Shown here: positions 25,689 to 34,124 of the stretch, one piece after another
Layout: each line of letters starts with the position of its first letter
Position numbering within the stretch: position 1 is the first letter of the stretch
Source of the DNA: Arthrobacter sp. efr-133-TYG-118
GTDB taxonomy: Bacteria; Actinomycetota; Actinomycetes; Actinomycetales; Micrococcaceae
Assembly (NCBI RefSeq): GCF_030209755.1
Contig: NZ_JARVRH010000004.1
Span: 62,001 to 126,000, forward strand
DNA length: 64,000 bases
Reading direction: 5' to 3'
The notes under the pieces: model-generated
The model's input: only the letters and a program-made list of their open reading frames with translations
What the model was told of the DNA's origin: nothing
Databases searched by the model: none
Made by a program: the position numbers and the translations under genes

Positions 25689-28370
25689 CTAGCCCACGCC
25701 CTGCGTGCCGTGGGCACCGTTCATCAGGTCTTCCCGGTGGCTGATGCCAAGCTTGGCAAACATTCGGTACAAGTGACCTTCAACGGTGCGCAATGACAGG
25801 CCCAAGCTGAGCGCAATGTCCTTGTTGCTCGATCCCGACTGCACAAGCGTTGCGATTTCCTGTTCGCGCCTGGTCAGTTTCTGGAGATCCGGGGAGCCGC
25901 CTTCAACCGCCGGGCCTGCCTTGTCGAGAGCCGCGGTGCGGCGCTTGAGGAGTCGCTGGCCCTCGAGTTGGCGCGCCTTGTCCCCCCTGCTTTCCAGGAT
26001 CCTCAGGGCGTGGCTGGCGCAGTCGGCGGCGGCAAGCTCCAGTCCGTCCCTGGATGCCGAATCACTCAGCTCAATGAGGCGATCCACGTCTTTGTGCGCG
26101 AGGGCAAGCCCGACGCTCAAGGCGAACTCCGCAGTGCGGCCTTCGCTGCCCTCGGCCACTGCTATCAGCCGACGCGCCACACCGGGGTCACCCAGTCTCA
26201 GGACCAACATCAGGATGTCGATCTCAGCACCGATAGCTCCGTCCGCGGCCGCGGAATCCGCAAGGGACATGAGTCTCGCGATCGCCGTTTGCGTTCCGGT
26301 ATGCTCGGCTCGCGCCACTGCCGCATGACCTTGTGCCAGCAGCGATGGGTGCACGCCTTCCCGGATCAATGCGTCGTATTCGCTTGAGTACGTCATCGCA
26401 GTGTCCCGGCGTTTCAGGATCGACGCCGCGTACGCGGCGGCAGCAACGGCGTCGGGCAGGTCGCTTCCCATGTCGGAGACCCGCAGCATGCTGACTGCCT
26501 GGCGGAGCCGTGGCAGCGCCACCCCCAGGTCTCCGCGGCGCAGGTCCACCATCCCGGCAGCCAGGTGGAGCATCCCGCCTGAATAGATCAGGGAGTTCGG
26601 TGCTTGGGAAACATGGTTCTGGAGGAACGTTTCAAGAACACCGAACTCGCCTGCCTGTTGCAAGGCCAGGATGTAGCGGCGCATCACCATTCCTGCGTAC
26701 TGGAGGCTCCAGTCGCCGCTTGTGGCGACCATCTCCTGTATCTCCATCAGGATCTGGATGGCGGAAACCGGCCGTCCCGTGACCGCCATGGCCTCTGCGA
26801 GGAGGGTGCCCGCCACGAGGCGGGACTCGTCGTCGTCCGCTTCTTTCCAGATCTGGCGGAGTTCCCGCTCCGTCTCGATGTAGTGGCCTTCGGTTTGGAG
26901 GCCCTCCAGCGAAAGGAGCCTGCTTCCCAGCTTCCCGCGTTCCAGCTCATCAGGGCCGATGCCCTGACGGGATTCGGCGAGCCTGGCGAGTGCCGCCTCC
27001 CATTCGTACGCTGCCTGTTTGATGGCGTTCGGCCCGACGCCTTGTCGTCCGGCAAGCTGGGCCGCCAACATCGATGCCTGCCGGACTGTCCGCGGATCAT
27101 TTGTCCGATCCACGACCCCGGCAAGCGAGGACACAGCACCCCTGATGTCGCCCCGGTACCATTTGGCGCGCGCCACCTCCACCTGGGCTGCCAGTCTCAG
27201 GGAAGGATTCTTGATTGCTCCGGCTACCCGTTCCACGTAGCTGGGGATGAACAAGCGGTTGGCCAGCTGGGCCGCTTCCAGGATGTCGGAGTCCGGAACC
27301 TCGGTGCCCGATTCCAATCCCCAGGAGACGTACCGCAGCAGTCCGTCCATGGTCTGCGGCTTGGACTCCATGAGGTTCACGATGCGCCGCCGGATGGTCA
27401 TGCTGTGGGCGGTCGGGACCAGCTGGCGGATCACTTCGCCAACCAGCGGCTGGGCCAGCCGGACATGCCGGGCGGGGTCGGACGCGATCTCGATGAAATG
27501 CAGCTCCTGCAGTTCGTCCACGGCGCTGGAGTCGCTGGCCTGTTGCACGACGTTCAGCGGGACAGGCTCCGCCAGTGCCACGGTCTCCAGGGTCTCGCGC
27601 TGTGCGGCGCCCAGCATCAGGATCTGGTTCCGGACAAGGTCCATCAAACGCACGCTGGTGCCCCGAAGCTCGCCCGAAAGCATCCAGGCGTCGTTGCGGC
27701 AGACCAACTGGCCCAAGGACTTGGCGTGCTCAATGAGTTCCAGCAGGAACATCGGGTTTCCGCCGGAGTACTTGCAGAGGACGGCGCTGGTGCCTTGGAC
27801 GACGGGCGCATCCAAGGCTTGGGCGCAAAGTTGGTTGACTTCCTGCTCGTTGAGCGGCTGCAAGTCGAATCGGTCCACGAGCCCCTCGGACCACATCGAG
27901 AAAACCTCTGCTGGCGGCGCGGGATACGGACGGCACAAGAACACGACTTTGGCGGCTTCCGCCGCCGCCAACTGTGCCAGGACAGCCACGCTGCTGTCAT
28001 CGATGTGGTGTGCGTCCTCGACGATCAGGACGGCTGGTGCCGGATGCGGCTGGCCCGCCGGGTTCAACGCCGCGACTACGGCCCTCAGGACCGACAACGG
28101 TTCATTGATCTGGCTTGGGGTTAAGGCCGTCAGCAGTGGTGCCAAGGCGGCAAACGGTACCGAGGCCAGGGTTGGACCCGCAAAGACCCTGAAGGGGCGG
28201 ACACGTTGCCCCAGCTCCTGGACCACTTCGTTAATCAGTGCCGTCTTGCCGATGCCTGCGTCGCCGAAAAGCAGGACCCCGGGGCCATTGACATCGAGAA
28301 GGCAGTCGACAACGGCTGCCATCACGTTGAATCGTCCTACGAGCGCATCAGCCGAAACCACCTCAGTCAT
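25689..28370 (-). CDS. Large STAND-type LuxR regulator 2 (canonical ATPase motifs)
   Basis: An 893-residue LAL-type regulator. It starts MTEVVSADALVGR; Walker A is GDAGIGKTAL, Walker B LIVEDAHHIDD. A long alpha-helical repeat region follows, then a C-terminal LuxR helix-turn-helix (LTRREQEIATLVQSG; recognition helix SLRTVEGHLYRMFAKLGI). It is the only one of the five island regulators with both nucleotide motifs fully canonical. The ATG at 28370 overlaps the upstream regulator's stop (ATGA). The frame is open to 28610, but only the coupled ATG gives the family N-terminus. Effector unknown. Confidence 0.9.
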   Translation of the reverse strand: MTEVVSADALVGRFNVMAAVVDCLLDVNGPGVLLFGDAGIGKTALINEVVQELGQRVRPFRVFAGPTLASVPFAALAPLLTALTPSQINEPLSVLRAVVAALNPAGQPHPAPAVLIVEDAHHIDDSSVAVLAQLAAAEAAKVVFLCRPYPAPPAEVFSMWSEGLVDRFDLQPLNEQEVNQLCAQALDAPVVQGTSAVLCKYSGGNPMFLLELIEHAKSLGQLVCRNDAWMLSGELRGTSVRLMDLVRNQILMLGAAQRETLETVALAEPVPLNVVQQASDSSAVDELQELHFIEIASDPARHVRLAQPLVGEVIRQLVPTAHSMTIRRRIVNLMESKPQTMDGLLRYVSWGLESGTEVPDSDILEAAQLANRLFIPSYVERVAGAIKNPSLRLAAQVEVARAKWYRGDIRGAVSSLAGVVDRTNDPRTVRQASMLAAQLAGRQGVGPNAIKQAAYEWEAALARLAESRQGIGPDELERGKLGSRLLSLEGLQTEGHYIETERELRQIWKEADDDESRLVAGTLLAEAMAVTGRPVSAIQILMEIQEMVATSGDWSLQYAGMVMRRYILALQQAGEFGVLETFLQNHVSQAPNSLIYSGGMLHLAAGMVDLRRGDLGVALPRLRQAVSMLRVSDMGSDLPDAVAAAAYAASILKRRDTAMTYSSEYDALIREGVHPSLLAQGHAAVARAEHTGTQTAIARLMSLADSAAADGAIGAEIDILMLVLRLGDPGVARRLIAVAEGSEGRTAEFALSVGLALAHKDVDRLIELSDSASRDGLELAAADCASHALRILESRGDKARQLEGQRLLKRRTAALDKAGPAVEGGSPDLQKLTRREQEIATLVQSGSSNKDIALSLGLSLRTVEGHLYRMFAKLGISHREDLMNGAHGTQGVG

Positions 28371-31153
28371 TTCGCACCACCTTCGACGTTGCCAAGCGCG
28401 AAGCTCAGCTCGGAGCGTTCCACGATTTTCAGCTTGCCGAAGATCTGGTAGAGGTGCCCCTCCACCGTGCGTACTGAAACATGGAGCTTCGCGGCGATAC
28501 CTTTGTTGCTCTCCCGGTTCGCCGCCAGCCTGGCGATCTCCATCTCGCGGGCCGTCAGCTTCAATCCCTCTTGGTTTCCGCTTTGCGGGGTGCGCAAGCG
28601 CTGCCGGCACGTCTCCGCGAGCTGGCGCGCCTTCCTGAGGGCCGTCTTGTCCAACTGAACCTGGTCCATGTGCAAGACGGTCTCGGCGATATCGAAGGCG
28701 AACCTGTCGTTCTGCATGTCTTCGGCCAACCGTGCTGCCTCAAGGAGAAGCTCCGCGCTTCCGGACATCGTCGCCCGTGCGTACGCGACGCACAGTTCGG
28801 CGAATCGTCCCTGGCAGCGGAGGGCCGCGTCCAACAGCCTTGGAGCGGCTGCCACCGCGCCGAGCCGGACGGCTGAACTGAGGCAAAAGATCTCGTGACC
28901 GGGGGCACCCTCGTTCCGGTCGGCGTCGGCCAGGCGGAGGAGCTCCTCGACGGCGGCCTCCGGGCCGTTGACCCTATCCCGGGCCAATGCCGCGAGGTAC
29001 CTCTTCGTCCGCTCCTTCCGCCACGTCGGCCGGCGCAGCTGGGTGGAAGCTTCCTTCAGGTAGCGCAGGGCCTGCTCATGGTCGCCTTGCAAGGCCGAGG
29101 CGTAGGCCGCAGCCGTGCAGGCGACATCCAGCATGCCTTCGTTGTCCTGGACCCGCAACTGGCTTATCACCGGAATGAGCGCATCCAAACCGTCCTGGCC
29201 CCGTCCCTGGAGGCACCGGAAAATCGCTTTGGGGAGATCGATCGCTGTGGGCAGTGCCTCGGCCGCTGAGGCCAAGAGGTCATCGCCGGGTTGGACCATC
29301 TCCCCCTCCCTGTCCCACCGTCCGGCAAGTACGAAGGCAAACCGCAGCCGCGATGTGGCGCGTCGGGCTGCGGCGACCGAAACAGCGGGATCATGGCAGT
29401 CAGCCGTCAGCTGTTCCGCCATGTCCGCCGCCTCGGATTGCCGTCCCGTCAGGGCCCATGCCTCGCACAGCCAGCTTCCGGCAAGGAGGCGGAACTCGGT
29501 GCCGTGCGATTCAAAGTCTTGAAGGACCTCTTCCAGTCTTGCTGCCATCTCAGCGTAGGAACCCGAATAGCTGGCTGCCTGCGATTCGGCAAGGACAAGC
29601 TCCTCCCGCAGGGTGGCGATGTCCTGCCCTTCGCCGGCCGTGATCGTTTCGTCTTCGAGCCGCCGACGGACGTGTGCCAGGGTCTCGCAAGCTTGGGCCG
29701 TGGTTTCGGGAAGGGCCAGAAGGACCGCGGCCTCGGCCAGTTTGAGCCGGACCCATTCTGCAAGGGTGGCGCCATCCCCGGGTTCATCCAGCTGAAGATT
29801 CAGCAGGTCCCTGGCCCCGGCGACGTCACCGAGTGTCATCATCGCACGGGCTTCCTCGGCTACTGCTCCGGGCACCGTGGAGTGGCCTGGAATGGACCGG
29901 AGCAAGCGCAGGGCGAGCCGCGCATCAAGTTGCCGGTTCGCCGTCGCGGCCGCTTCAAGCGCTTCTTCCCTTCCCAGCTTGGCTCCGCAGTCCAATGCCC
30001 AGGCGGCCATGGATAGCAACATCGAGCGTTGGCCCAGGGCCGTATCCATCGACTTAAGGAGCAGCCCCCGGAGTTCGTTGCTGCGGCCGGGGGGAACGTT
30101 CGCCCGGACCACGTCACCCACAAGCTGGCTTTGGAGCCGAGCCATCCTGGGTAGCGAATCGTCGACGACGAGGACACTCCTTTTCTCAAGGGAATCCACA
30201 TCGTCCGCCGATGCGAGTGCCAGCAGGGATTCCAGGGGCACGGCCCTGGCCAGTGAAAGGACCTCCAGGACTTTGCGCTCACCGTCGCCCATTCGCCCAA
30301 GCCGCGTGGTGATGAGGTCGGTGATTGCCCTGCCGTGCTGTTCGCTCCGGGATGTCAGGACCCAGACGCCGTCGCTTTTCAGGAGCGAACCCGATTCGGC
30401 GAGCTCCGCCGCGAGCATCTTGAGGTAGTGGGGGTTGCCCCCGCTGGCTGTCCACAGGGCATGGGCGCCGGACGGAGAGACCTGTGCTCCCAGCCCGGCC
30501 TCGAGCCAGGCGTGCGATTCCTGGAAAGTCAGTGGTTTGAGGTCTATGCGGTGCAAGAACCCATCGCCGCAAAGCCGCGTAATCTCGCCGCCGAGCCGCT
30601 GCGGGTCGGTGCAGGTGAGGACAAGCTGCGCTGTGCCGTTCCTCGCGAGCTGGGCCACTGTCATCGCCGCCAACTCATCAAGCTCGGCCGCGTTTTCAAT
30701 GACCAGGTACACCGGCTTTCCCTCGGAGCGCTCACGGAGCAAATTGGTGAGCGCCGACAACACCAGGACGGGATGGGCCAGGTATCCCGGGTCAAGATCG
30801 CTCAAAAGGATATTGAGGGCGCCGTACGGTGATCTCGCCAACGCTGCGCTTCCGCGGATGACGACGACGAACGAGCGCCCGCGTAGTTCGTTCACGGCGC
30901 GAGTAGTCAAGTAGCTCTTGCCGCTCCCCGACGGCCCCGTAACAAGGACGCCACCCCTGGAAGCTGTTAGCGCTAGCGCGATGTCCTCAACAGCGGCTCT
31001 AGGTCCAATCGGCGGCCAGGCCGTCGAAATTGCCGATTTGCCTTCGGTCCCATCAGGCGAAGACGGAGCCGAAGATCCGTCGAATGCCTGGTACCGGGAC
31101 CCGGTCCCGGACCGAACGGCATGGACCGTAGATGCACTGCCTGCTGTCAACAT
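28367..31153 (-). CDS. Large STAND-type LuxR regulator 3
   Basis: A 928-residue regulator. After a roughly 60-residue unstructured N-terminus come Walker A (GPSGSGKSYL) and an atypical Walker B (YLVIENAAELDE, lacking the usual acidic pair), helical repeats, and a LuxR helix-turn-helix (LTAREMEIARLAAN; recognition helix SVRTVEGHLYQIFGKLKI). It is coupled to regulator 2 by ATGA. Its 211-bp upstream region carries a candidate operator (31219) and a perfect 18-bp dyad (31248), suggesting that the 3-2 pair has its own control. ATG 31153 is preferred; TTG 31192 is possible. Confidence 0.88.
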   Translation of the reverse strand: MLTAGSASTVHAVRSGTGSRYQAFDGSSAPSSPDGTEGKSAISTAWPPIGPRAAVEDIALALTASRGGVLVTGPSGSGKSYLTTRAVNELRGRSFVVVIRGSAALARSPYGALNILLSDLDPGYLAHPVLVLSALTNLLRERSEGKPVYLVIENAAELDELAAMTVAQLARNGTAQLVLTCTDPQRLGGEITRLCGDGFLHRIDLKPLTFQESHAWLEAGLGAQVSPSGAHALWTASGGNPHYLKMLAAELAESGSLLKSDGVWVLTSRSEQHGRAITDLITTRLGRMGDGERKVLEVLSLARAVPLESLLALASADDVDSLEKRSVLVVDDSLPRMARLQSQLVGDVVRANVPPGRSNELRGLLLKSMDTALGQRSMLLSMAAWALDCGAKLGREEALEAAATANRQLDARLALRLLRSIPGHSTVPGAVAEEARAMMTLGDVAGARDLLNLQLDEPGDGATLAEWVRLKLAEAAVLLALPETTAQACETLAHVRRRLEDETITAGEGQDIATLREELVLAESQAASYSGSYAEMAARLEEVLQDFESHGTEFRLLAGSWLCEAWALTGRQSEAADMAEQLTADCHDPAVSVAAARRATSRLRFAFVLAGRWDREGEMVQPGDDLLASAAEALPTAIDLPKAIFRCLQGRGQDGLDALIPVISQLRVQDNEGMLDVACTAAAYASALQGDHEQALRYLKEASTQLRRPTWRKERTKRYLAALARDRVNGPEAAVEELLRLADADRNEGAPGHEIFCLSSAVRLGAVAAAPRLLDAALRCQGRFAELCVAYARATMSGSAELLLEAARLAEDMQNDRFAFDIAETVLHMDQVQLDKTALRKARQLAETCRQRLRTPQSGNQEGLKLTAREMEIARLAANRESNKGIAAKLHVSVRTVEGHLYQIFGKLKIVERSELSFALGNVEGGAK

Positions 31154-31218
31154 GAGCGAGACCCCCAGTGATCGAGTGGTGACACCCCCCAATTAACCAG
31201 CTGGCCGTCAGGCCCACA

Positions 31219-31240
31219 CCAGTAGTGAGTACTCGACTTT
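31219..31240 (+). promoter_or_regulatory. Candidate island operator, site 4
   Basis: CCAGT-N7-ACTCG followed by ACTTT. It fits AGT-N6-TACYYG-NN-TTT and lies 66 bp upstream of the regulator 3 start. Two more TACTCG elements occur at 31253-31258 and 31305-31310. Confidence 0.5.
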
Positions 31241-31247
31241 CATACTG

Positions 31248-31265
31248 CCGCATACTCGTATGCGG
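31248..31265. promoter_or_regulatory. Perfect 18-bp dyad upstream of LuxR regulator 3
   Basis: CCGCATAC-TC-GTATGCGG, 8-bp arms with a 2-bp spacer, about 95 bp upstream of the start codon. The geometry suits a dimeric helix-turn-helix protein. No poly-T follows, so a terminator is unlikely. Confidence 0.6.
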
Positions 31266-31364
31266 GTGTGAGTACCTTTGCCCCGGCGGGCGGGTACTCG
31301 TCGCTGGCAGTGGCCTCGTTCGAATCGAGAGTGCACTACTACTGCCGTGCGGCCATTCCGGGCT

Positions 31365-34124
31365 TCAGCTTGTACTCGACGCTCCCTGTGCGACGGCGGC
31401 GGCCCCTGCAAGTTCGTCCCTGCCGGTGATCCCCAATTTCGAATAGCACCGGTACAGGTGCCCTTCGACGGTCCGGACCGAGATAAGCAGCGTGTCCGCG
31501 ATCTGCCGGTCGCTGAGGCCCTGGACCGCAAGATTGACAATGTCCCATTCCCTCTTGGTCAGCTTTGGAACCACGGACTCGTTCTGTGTTTCCTCGCTGC
31601 CCTGGCCCAGTTCTTCGTTGCAGCGCGCCAGCCCCGCGCGCGCAACGGCACTGAGCTCTTTGGTGCTGCCGCGATCCGGTGCTGCCAGCGCGAGACCATA
31701 GGCCTTCGCGGCTAAATGGTAGACGGTGGCCACCTGCAGCTTCTCTCCTGCGGATAGATACCGGGCAGCACCACCGAACTTAAGTGCCCGCCCGTATTCG
31801 GCGAGCGCTTGCGCCCATTCGCCCTCCGTTGCGGCCGCGGTTTCACAGAACCGGTCCAGCCTGCTGATGTCTCCCAGGCCAAGTGCAAGCTCCAGGGCAT
31901 GAAGTTCAAGGTAGGTGGCGTTTTCCTTGGCCGCGTTGTCAGCGTTGCGGTACAACGCCTCCAGGCCGGAGCCGTCAGCGTTGAGGAGTTCTAGTGCGGC
32001 GTCGAAAAAACTGTTTGCCTGTGACGCGAGAAGATGGGTGCTGTGTTGTTCCCAGGCCTTGTAGTCCGCCCGGAACCGTTCGGCTTCAGGCAACCCTGCG
32101 CCGGCTGCGGCATAGAAAGCCATGGCAGCACACAGTCCGAAGAGATTCTGCGGATCGCTGTCCCTCAAAGCTTCGAGTCCCGCAGTCAGCAACGGCAAGG
32201 CGTCGCCGGATTTTCCCTGCCTGATGGCAATGTACCCGGCCACCACATAGGCCGCCCCGCCGAAGGATGCCATCGAGACACCCGACGATTCGTAGTACCT
32301 GTCCAGAAGCTTTTGTGCGTCGACCCAGTCACCTACAGCCAATGCGCAAATGACGAGGCGGGCGGAGATGAACTCGGGGATGAAGAAGACATCGTTCTCC
32401 TGCGGCTGCACAAGGGCGGCAGCTTCGAGAACCAACAGCCTTGCCTGACGCCCGCGGCCGAGGGCGCACAGCATTTCTGACTTCAGGGCCAGCGCCACGG
32501 CCCTGAATAGTGGGGCCAAAGAGCCTTCCACTGTTCTCGACTGAAGAAGCACGCGCTCCAGTTCGGGGCCCATCCCATCGAAGTCGCCGTCCACGGAGCC
32601 AGCAAGCAACCCGATCATGGTGACGGCGAGCGGCACCGCGGCTTTCGCGTCCGGCGTCCGCTGGCCCTCGAGGCCAGGCTGCTGTCCGCCCCATTCGCGG
32701 AGCCCCTCGGCCTCTGCCCGGATCAAGGAAGCGGACTGCCCGACGGCGGCACGCGTGACCGCGCGCAGGAGGCTGGCGGATACTACGTGGGAGGGTCCGG
32801 CGTCGCCATGCACTGTTTCCTGGGCCAAGACTGCCGCGGCCTCGTCCCGGCGGCCGAGATTGAAGTATGACCGGGCCATAACCGCCTGAGCAACCGATTG
32901 CCATTGCGTGTCCCGCACCGCGGCCGCCATGCGCAATGCCGTCTCGCTCTGCAGTAGGCTCGCCGAGAGGACCGCGGCGCGGATCAAAAGACGGTCCGGT
33001 ACGTCCGCCCCGCAGTCAAGTGACCACGTCACCATCCGCAACAAGGAATCCGGGTTGTCCTCCAATACATCCATCCGGGAGATCAGCTGCCGATGCAGTT
33101 GGAGGCTCTGCGCGGCCGGGACGATGCTTCTGAGCACCTCTCCGTAGACCGGATTGACGAGCCGCAGGGTTGGCAACCCATTGCCTGCCGGCTTGATCAA
33201 ATGCTGGTCCACCAGCTCCTGGACGGCCGCTTCTCCGGCCACAACGTTAATCAACGTCTCGTCCACCGGTTCTGCCAATGCAATCAAGCTCAAGGCGTCC
33301 CTGCCCGCGGCCGAAATGCGCATCAGCTGAAGTTTGACAACGGCTTCCAGCTTCACCGTGTGGACTGGTGTTGCGGCCGTCTTGAGCCAAACGCCGTGTC
33401 TCTGGACGAGAGTACCCGAGCTCTCGGCTTCGCGGACAAGGGTCTTCAGAAGAAGGGTGTTGCCCCCCGCCTCGGTCCAGAACCCATGGCTCGTGCTGTT
33501 CAGGACGATTCCCCCGAGCAATGCCTCGCACAGTTCGTGGCCTTGCTCAGCAGTCAATGGCTCCAGGTCAAACCACTCGGCAGTTCCCTCGTGCCACAAG
33601 CGCAAGAGCGGCCCGGGAACTCCCGGCCGTGGAACGCAGGCGGCCACGATTTTGGCCCATCCTGCCTGGACAAGCTCCGTCAGCATCGCGCACGTGGCAT
33701 CGTCCAGGTAATGGGCGTCATCGACGAGCAGCAAAGCTGGTCCGGTACCCACGCGGATGGCCTCGAGGTGATCCCAGAGTGAGCGAAGCACCGCGACCCG
33801 GGAGGATATGTCAGCAAGTGAGAGATGGGAGAGAAAAGGTGCCAGCACCCCATACGGGACAGCAGTCAGTGACGGACTTCCGTGAATGGGGACTACCGCA
33901 AGTTCGCCGCCAAAGACGCTGCCCAGCTGGGCCAGGAGAGATGACGCGCCGAGTCCGGAATCGCCCACGATGAAGACGGCCGAACAATCATCGGTCCGGA
34001 TGGCGGCTGCAATTCCAGGAAGCAAGTGCCCATAATCGAGCCACGGTTCAGGCGGCCTTGTACCGCTTTCTCCGACATGACCGCGCACCACCGCAGCGTT
34101 GTCATGACTGCGCGGTTCCTTCAA
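31365..34124 (-). CDS. Large STAND-type LuxR regulator 4 (Walker A lysine lost)
   Basis: A 919-residue regulator. The P-loop is GDSGLGASSL, with alanine in place of the lysine, while Walker B (LLLVDDAHYLDD) is canonical. The C-terminal LuxR domain reads LTKREWDIVNLAVQG with recognition helix SVRTVEGHLYRCYSKLGI. The proposed TTG start at 34124 has GAGGAG just upstream and overlaps the regulator 5 stop by 23 bases; a GTG 11 codons in is the alternative. Its pattern (dead A, good B) differs from regulators 3 and 5, whose A lysine is present but whose B is degenerate. Confidence 0.87.
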   Translation of the reverse strand: MKEPRSHDNAAVVRGHVGESGTRPPEPWLDYGHLLPGIAAAIRTDDCSAVFIVGDSGLGASSLLAQLGSVFGGELAVVPIHGSPSLTAVPYGVLAPFLSHLSLADISSRVAVLRSLWDHLEAIRVGTGPALLLVDDAHYLDDATCAMLTELVQAGWAKIVAACVPRPGVPGPLLRLWHEGTAEWFDLEPLTAEQGHELCEALLGGIVLNSTSHGFWTEAGGNTLLLKTLVREAESSGTLVQRHGVWLKTAATPVHTVKLEAVVKLQLMRISAAGRDALSLIALAEPVDETLINVVAGEAAVQELVDQHLIKPAGNGLPTLRLVNPVYGEVLRSIVPAAQSLQLHRQLISRMDVLEDNPDSLLRMVTWSLDCGADVPDRLLIRAAVLSASLLQSETALRMAAAVRDTQWQSVAQAVMARSYFNLGRRDEAAAVLAQETVHGDAGPSHVVSASLLRAVTRAAVGQSASLIRAEAEGLREWGGQQPGLEGQRTPDAKAAVPLAVTMIGLLAGSVDGDFDGMGPELERVLLQSRTVEGSLAPLFRAVALALKSEMLCALGRGRQARLLVLEAAALVQPQENDVFFIPEFISARLVICALAVGDWVDAQKLLDRYYESSGVSMASFGGAAYVVAGYIAIRQGKSGDALPLLTAGLEALRDSDPQNLFGLCAAMAFYAAAGAGLPEAERFRADYKAWEQHSTHLLASQANSFFDAALELLNADGSGLEALYRNADNAAKENATYLELHALELALGLGDISRLDRFCETAAATEGEWAQALAEYGRALKFGGAARYLSAGEKLQVATVYHLAAKAYGLALAAPDRGSTKELSAVARAGLARCNEELGQGSEETQNESVVPKLTKREWDIVNLAVQGLSDRQIADTLLISVRTVEGHLYRCYSKLGITGRDELAGAAAVAQGASSTS

